64,000 nucleotides of DNA from Acholoe squamosa (lineage: Eukaryota; Annelida; Polychaeta; Phyllodocida; Polynoidae). Every line of letters begins with the position of its first letter. The first letter of the stretch is position 1. The stretch covers positions 71,521,972 to 71,585,971 of the forward strand of contig OX439040.1 of the NCBI GenBank assembly GCA_949317995.1, read 5' to 3'. The notes beneath the pieces are model-generated. The model ran no database searches. It was given only the letters and a program-made list of their open reading frames with translations, and was not told where the DNA came from. The position numbers and the translations under genes are program-made. Of this stretch, positions 53,601-59,300 are shown in pieces.

Positions 53601-56300
53601 CTTGGGCTCATTTTGACCGTCTAATTATGGGCTTTCCATAAATGCTTTGATATTTGACCTAGCTCGCTCAGGAGCGACGCTACAGCGACCGGAAGGTTAT
53701 GGCGTCGTGCTTATGTAACCCATTGTTCAGTCCTTAGAGTGCTCAGACACTCATGACGGCGTCAGCGGTGCTCAGGCACCCGTGACGGCCGGTTGCATTC
53801 ACTTACAAGTTATTAATTTGTGCATTGAACCATGAGGTCGCACACTGAGACCCTTATTCTTATTATATTGTGCAGTGAACCATTAGGTCGGAGCCTTTGA
53901 TGTCAGAGAGAGTGTTTGTAACTGACCTGGCTGGTGTGCAGTGGGGCATGAACGCTCTTATACAAAGTTTGAGCGCTCTTATAGCTCTTAGAACCAACCT
54001 ATGTATTAATTTCATAGATATCCTTTGATTAATACAAAATATGTTACAATTTATGGAATAATAAAATGGTATATCATACATTCATTGGAACAACTCTTGA
54101 ATACTGTATGGGGTCAACTGCACCCTGTGCTCTTTTGTTAGCCCATATGGGGATGGGGAACGATGGTATAAACACTGTTGTGAAGAAGAGTGACTCCACA
54201 GCTATTCCTTTATTTTGGGACTCTTACCCCTGTGCCCAGTGAGTACTTCTTGAAATAGTGTAGGAGAGCTAAGGCTAAGATCGATGCGATCTCAGTGCTG
54301 GCTAGGAGAAGTGAACGCAGTCTAATCTTAAGATCGCTTAATAGGATAAGGCAGAATAATTCCTAAGATCGCTGAGGTTGCGATCCCAGGATCTTTTGAA
54401 TTAACCTCCTGATGTAATTATCTCCGTCACTGGAATCCACACTAAGAATTATCCCAGGTTACTCTTTAACTTATAAAACAACATCTTGAAGGCATGAAGT
54501 GCCGTTTTCTTATTCTTATATTAATCCTCTCTAAAACCGAAAGTGAATTCAATCTTTTGCTTAATACTACTGTATTACAGTGTGTGCCCGCGGAGTTGAA
54601 CAAATCAAATGAAAATATGGAGTTGAACAAATTTAATGAAGAAGGTATTTTGGGTCTTGTGATATGTTTCCTATGTAGACCCTAGTCAGTCTAAACGTTA
54701 CACCAAGTGAAACCAATGTGAGGTGCACAAAGTTATTTCTGGAAAACTCCACGATGAGGAGGGAGGAAGAAACTAGACCCTATTCTTGAACAAACTTACT
54801 TGTTCTTGAGGTAATTTATAGAAACACTGTAGGAACAAAACAGAAGACAGTTTATGTTCATCCAATGTCTTATGAGAGATATAAAGATAGTGCGTTATCC
54901 AAGCTTCCATGAGAATTTTTTTTTTGTAATTAGGCAAAAAAATAATGGAAAAGGAAAAGAAAAAAAAAACAGAGAGAATTCATTGATTTACATCCTTAAC
55001 ATAACCTACTACCCGCAATACATTTGACGAAACTATAGCACCGAATATCCCCACGTATGAGCCACACCTTATGATCAGTGAGTATGCAAGAATGAACCCC
55101 TGGTGCACCTTGCAGAAACAGTGAAAGTGGGGGGAGCGATTTCCTTCAAATTTCCCCAAGACTTCTCCCATGCTCATTTCGGGGAATTTCTTTGAATTCT
55201 TTCTGTCATAACCACCAAGTCTAGGTGTGCCTTAGTTATGTTACTTATAAGTGGGTTATCACAGTATATATCCAGAGATGCCAATTTGGTTATAAGAGAT
55301 ATTAAGGTAATGCCTTGAAATATACATACTTGTCACAACTTCTCTTGTAGAGAGACAGCATCCACACTGCTATGGTGGCCACTCGACGGAAGCAGTGCCT
55401 ACCAGTCAGCTGAAAATTGAGAAACAAAAGTTAAGTGGGTATTTTATATTTATCTTGATCACTTTGAAACTCCTGCAATTCCTGATCACACACTTCCTCT
55501 GCTTTAATTATCTAATTTGTGAATTTCGAAATAAAGATGTATATTTCACTCAATAAGTTGTTGCTTTTTTTTTTCATCGAAGCAAAACCCTCTATGGAAT
55601 GAATGCAGCAGGAGAAATATCATGATGCTGAATCTATAGTTTAACACCACTTAATAATTTAGGGAACCCTATATGCCTTGAAATGTGGTCTGAATCAATA
55701 CACCAAGCTTAATGTCTTGAACTTGAAGTTACGCTGGTCCTCTGCGGTTTTTTTTTTATAACTATCATTACAGGCATATTTCCAGCCTAACTTGAAGTAT
55801 GTGGTACCACTAGTTCTCCAGTCCCTCACTAGGTGGCCTCACCTTCCGCTTACGGCGCTGCTGCTGGCCCACCTGACTCCTCATCCTGTCCAGGGTGATG
55901 AGACTTTGGCGCTTCCAGTGGAAAGCCTGGTAGACAATGTGATTGTATTAATTTCATACAGGTACTGTTTTACAAATGATGGAGTAGTCAGTAGGTGCGT
56001 GGGTGGTTGGTGTGGTAAGAAGCATTCATGAAATAATGTGACCTTGCCTGGGGAAGATGCAAAAAGTGGTACAAAGGCAGCATAGGAGGGGGGGGGTGAA
56101 ATCTTAGCATTTCCTATCAATATCCAGTATCCCTTGCTCCCTATCGAATCAACTTATACCCCTATGTAAAATGTAAAAATCAATGTTTGAAACGCTGCCT
56201 GACCAATGTTCTATCTTGTTTTGTTGTTTTTAAATAAAAAGTATTTCTCAGCCCCGGTCACTCTCTGTGTCTGTCTGTCTTTCTTTCTCTCTGTCTCTCG

Positions 56301-56357
<57 letters not shown>

Positions 56358-59300
56358 ATTTCCTGCCCCGCTCTCCCCCTCTGACGATCATAATTATTGA
56401 AGAAATACTAAAAGTTGTAAAATCCCTTCAGATTGAAACTACAGAGTCTACAGAGTAGATGAGAAGATGACTACGGAATTGTGTTACAGACAATAAAAAG
56501 CAAATGAAAACAAACCTATGTAGATCATGTAGCAAGTGGATGTAGTAACAAACCCGACCCAAGAGACAGCTGATGGCAAAATGTGGACGGCTTAGTGAAA
56601 CATTGGCACCAGGGGCTTAGAATTAGTGATAGTACAACAAAGGATCAACCCTTTAACCATTGCAGGGCCGCATAGTACTTCAGTGTATTCTGCTATGATG
56701 CATAATGGCTATATTATTAGGTCGATATACACTCCAACAAAGTTGATATGATTCTCCAATGCAGAACCGGCCAGTATTGACTTACTAATGCTGCATTGCT
56801 GCATCAAGGCATCTATGGCTATTGGACAAGAATTTGGAGGTATCATACAAGCCGTAAGTTTTAATGATATGTAACAGGATCTGCGAAAAGGGACCTTATT
56901 TCAGGGGGAATAGGGTCCTTTTTCCCAGTGCAGGTTACATATATAGTGATTGTATGTGGATTAGCCTTTTGATAAACGCATGATGCCGCCAAGTCCATTG
57001 TCATTTTGTCGGCATAATGTGCAGATGCAGTACTGGAGCTTAATTCAAAACATCCTGGGATCGCAACCCCAGCGATCTTAGTGTAGGCACATATCATAAG
57101 ACCTGGCTGGTCTACCCTATCTAATGCAGTGGTTGCAGGCCTGTCAGGAATAGCAAGTCCTGGGATCACTTCACTATTCCTTTTCCAGACTAAGATCACT
57201 GCGATCTTAGTGAAAGAATTGCATAGTGGTTTCACCTGAGTACAAGAGCACTTACAGGGAACACTCCTGATCGAAAGAGTGAATAGCCTGCTGCATACAT
57301 ATAGAGGGGAGGGAGGACATTTGCTGAGTCCTTGAGGGCTCTTAGGGCTACTCATGCGTTAAGTGCACTGTAAGGTATCTCTTCCCTTCTCTCTCTTTGT
57401 CCTGGCATTGCTTCTAATAGGCAAGCATAAATCATACATTTCATGGGAACAACTCTTGAATCCTGTATGGGGGTCAACTGCACCCTGTGCTCTTACCCTT
57501 ATTCTTACCCTAGTGCCCAGTCAGTACTTCTTGGAATAGTGTAGGAGGGCTGAGGCTCAGATCGATGCGATCTTAGTGCTGACTAGGAAATGTGAACGCA
57601 GTCTAATCTTAAGATCGCTTAACTGGATAAGGCAGAATAATTCCTAAGATCACTGGGGTTGCGATCGCAGGATGTTTTGAATTAACCTCCTGGTGAGTTA
57701 CTCTGCAGTGTATCATTGCAGCATAACGCCAAACCTCCAGGAGTATATCAAATGCACTCAGTAGGGCTGTTATTATGCAGGAATGCTGCCCACTAAATGC
57801 AGAATTGGAGCATTATGACTAAAGCCCAGAGCGCATCCTAAAATAGCTCGGTATGGGACGAGATGACGCACTGTGACACCCTTGGAGGGTTAGACATAAC
57901 AAGATAGTGACAATAGATACATCTCCATGTAGCCAATCGTGTACGAGGAGATAATGATTAGATATACACACAGACAACAATCTACATGTATGTTATGTTG
58001 ACTTCCAGTATTGATAACCATAATCCAACAACGGTACATATGGCAATGGTCTGTAATATATGGGGGGCATGGCTCTTTTGGAAAATTGAAGACGTTAGAT
58101 TGTTCGTGTTGAAATCGTTATATCAACATGATTAGTGCTCAAACCATACACTTTTCAGTACCTATGTTGAAGAGTAAACCTGACGGTGCCATTAGAATTA
58201 ATACATGCCAAAGGACCCCAGGATTACTACACGGACACAAGTGAACCTTATGTCAAGGTGAATATCGATGCCCCATTGACAAAGCACTAAACCCCCGTAT
58301 TGCACCCCTGCGTTAAATAACCCGCGGGAATTCCGCACAATGACGTCATAGGTCCACCGCGCATGCACAACCTTTTTGAAACGTAAACATTCAAGATGGC
58401 GGCGGTCAGCATTTTGCGATGACAATGGGTAAATAAGAGTTTAATTTCAATCTTATTGATCAAATATCGATTAATTAGTCACTCAAACACCTTGACATAA
58501 ATGTAAAGATGAACTCTAATCACTTTGAGCTTCCTGTTTCTTCACTCGTGCTTCCTGCCCGCTCCTATTGGCCTCGTGCGGAACGGGCAGGAAGCGCTTG
58601 TGAAGAAACGGTCAGCTCAAACTGCTCACCGTTCACCTTTACCATTTTATTTTAGCCCAAGTGCTAAATAACATGAGAGAGAATCGAACCTTGCTATACA
58701 ATAATGTTGCAAGAGGTTGAATTGCTTATTTTGTGTTACCATGTTTGTGTGACACAGGGGCCCCCTAGTGTCCCCATGTTGAACTAGAGTCCATGTTTCC
58801 TTGTGACAAGGACACCAATGCCATTGGCAATGGTAATGGTACAAAATGCAAAAAAGTCACGCCTAGGTGGCAGCTCAAAACAGCTTCTGGGTAGTAACAG
58901 TGACGATGTACAGGTACGCATCATGTAGAGATAGGTCTTCCGTTATCAGTACAATAATCATGTCAACTAACAAGCTGTTTTACTTCAAAGGTTTTCATTG
59001 AGCAACGAGTAGAGGTTTCTGCTCTAGATATCTATACACAATCTCCCCTCATTTGACAAGCAAACTGTTTTATAACCACCCCACAAAAGAAAATTAGAGT
59101 TAGAGTGAAGAATAAAGACTTTCTGTCCTCGGGGAGTTTCTGTGCCTGACGATCACCATTCTATTTGATTCAATGATAAACAACCTTTACTACCCGTACT
59201 TTACCTTAGGCATAGTTACATAGAATTTGATAGTACCTTATTCATGTTTAGTTAGCCAACTTAAATCATGAATTTCATTAGAGATGCAACGTGCATGAAA

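Larger units (their letters stand above)
50311..54411. mobile_element. MITE family B, full copy interrupted by an LTR element
   Basis: Termini AGGAGGTTAATTCAAAAGAT then CCTGGGAT (50311-50338) and its exact inverse at 54383-54410. Without the insertion (50722-54082) the MITE is about 740 bp. The right half is the complement partner of 44467 and 31357. It contains hairpins such as CACTAAGATCactgCGATCTTAGTG. Confidence 0.88.
48113..54799. other. Intron 5 of the CNBD2-like gene
   Basis: Two family B MITEs, one carrying the 3.4-kb LTR element (50722-54076). Degenerate 18-bp repeats at 48840-49040. 49605-50305 shows nothing recognisable. Confidence 0.65.

Noticed and set aside
53454-54076. Simple segmental duplication of 51447-52069
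   Set aside because: The flanking target duplication and polypurine tract are better explained by LTRs of one insertion.
54980-55177. 65-codon frame extending exon 4 leftward
   Set aside because: Partly kept as the exon 4 candidate. The left extension has no clear donor and no motif.
56861-57355. 164-codon minus-strand frame
   Set aside because: It runs across a family B MITE and unrelated flank; the other MITE copies do not keep the frame.
58645-58720. Possible tRNA (GGTTCGATTC box on the minus strand)
   Set aside because: The flanks do not pair as a T stem and there is no A box or acceptor stem at the right distance.
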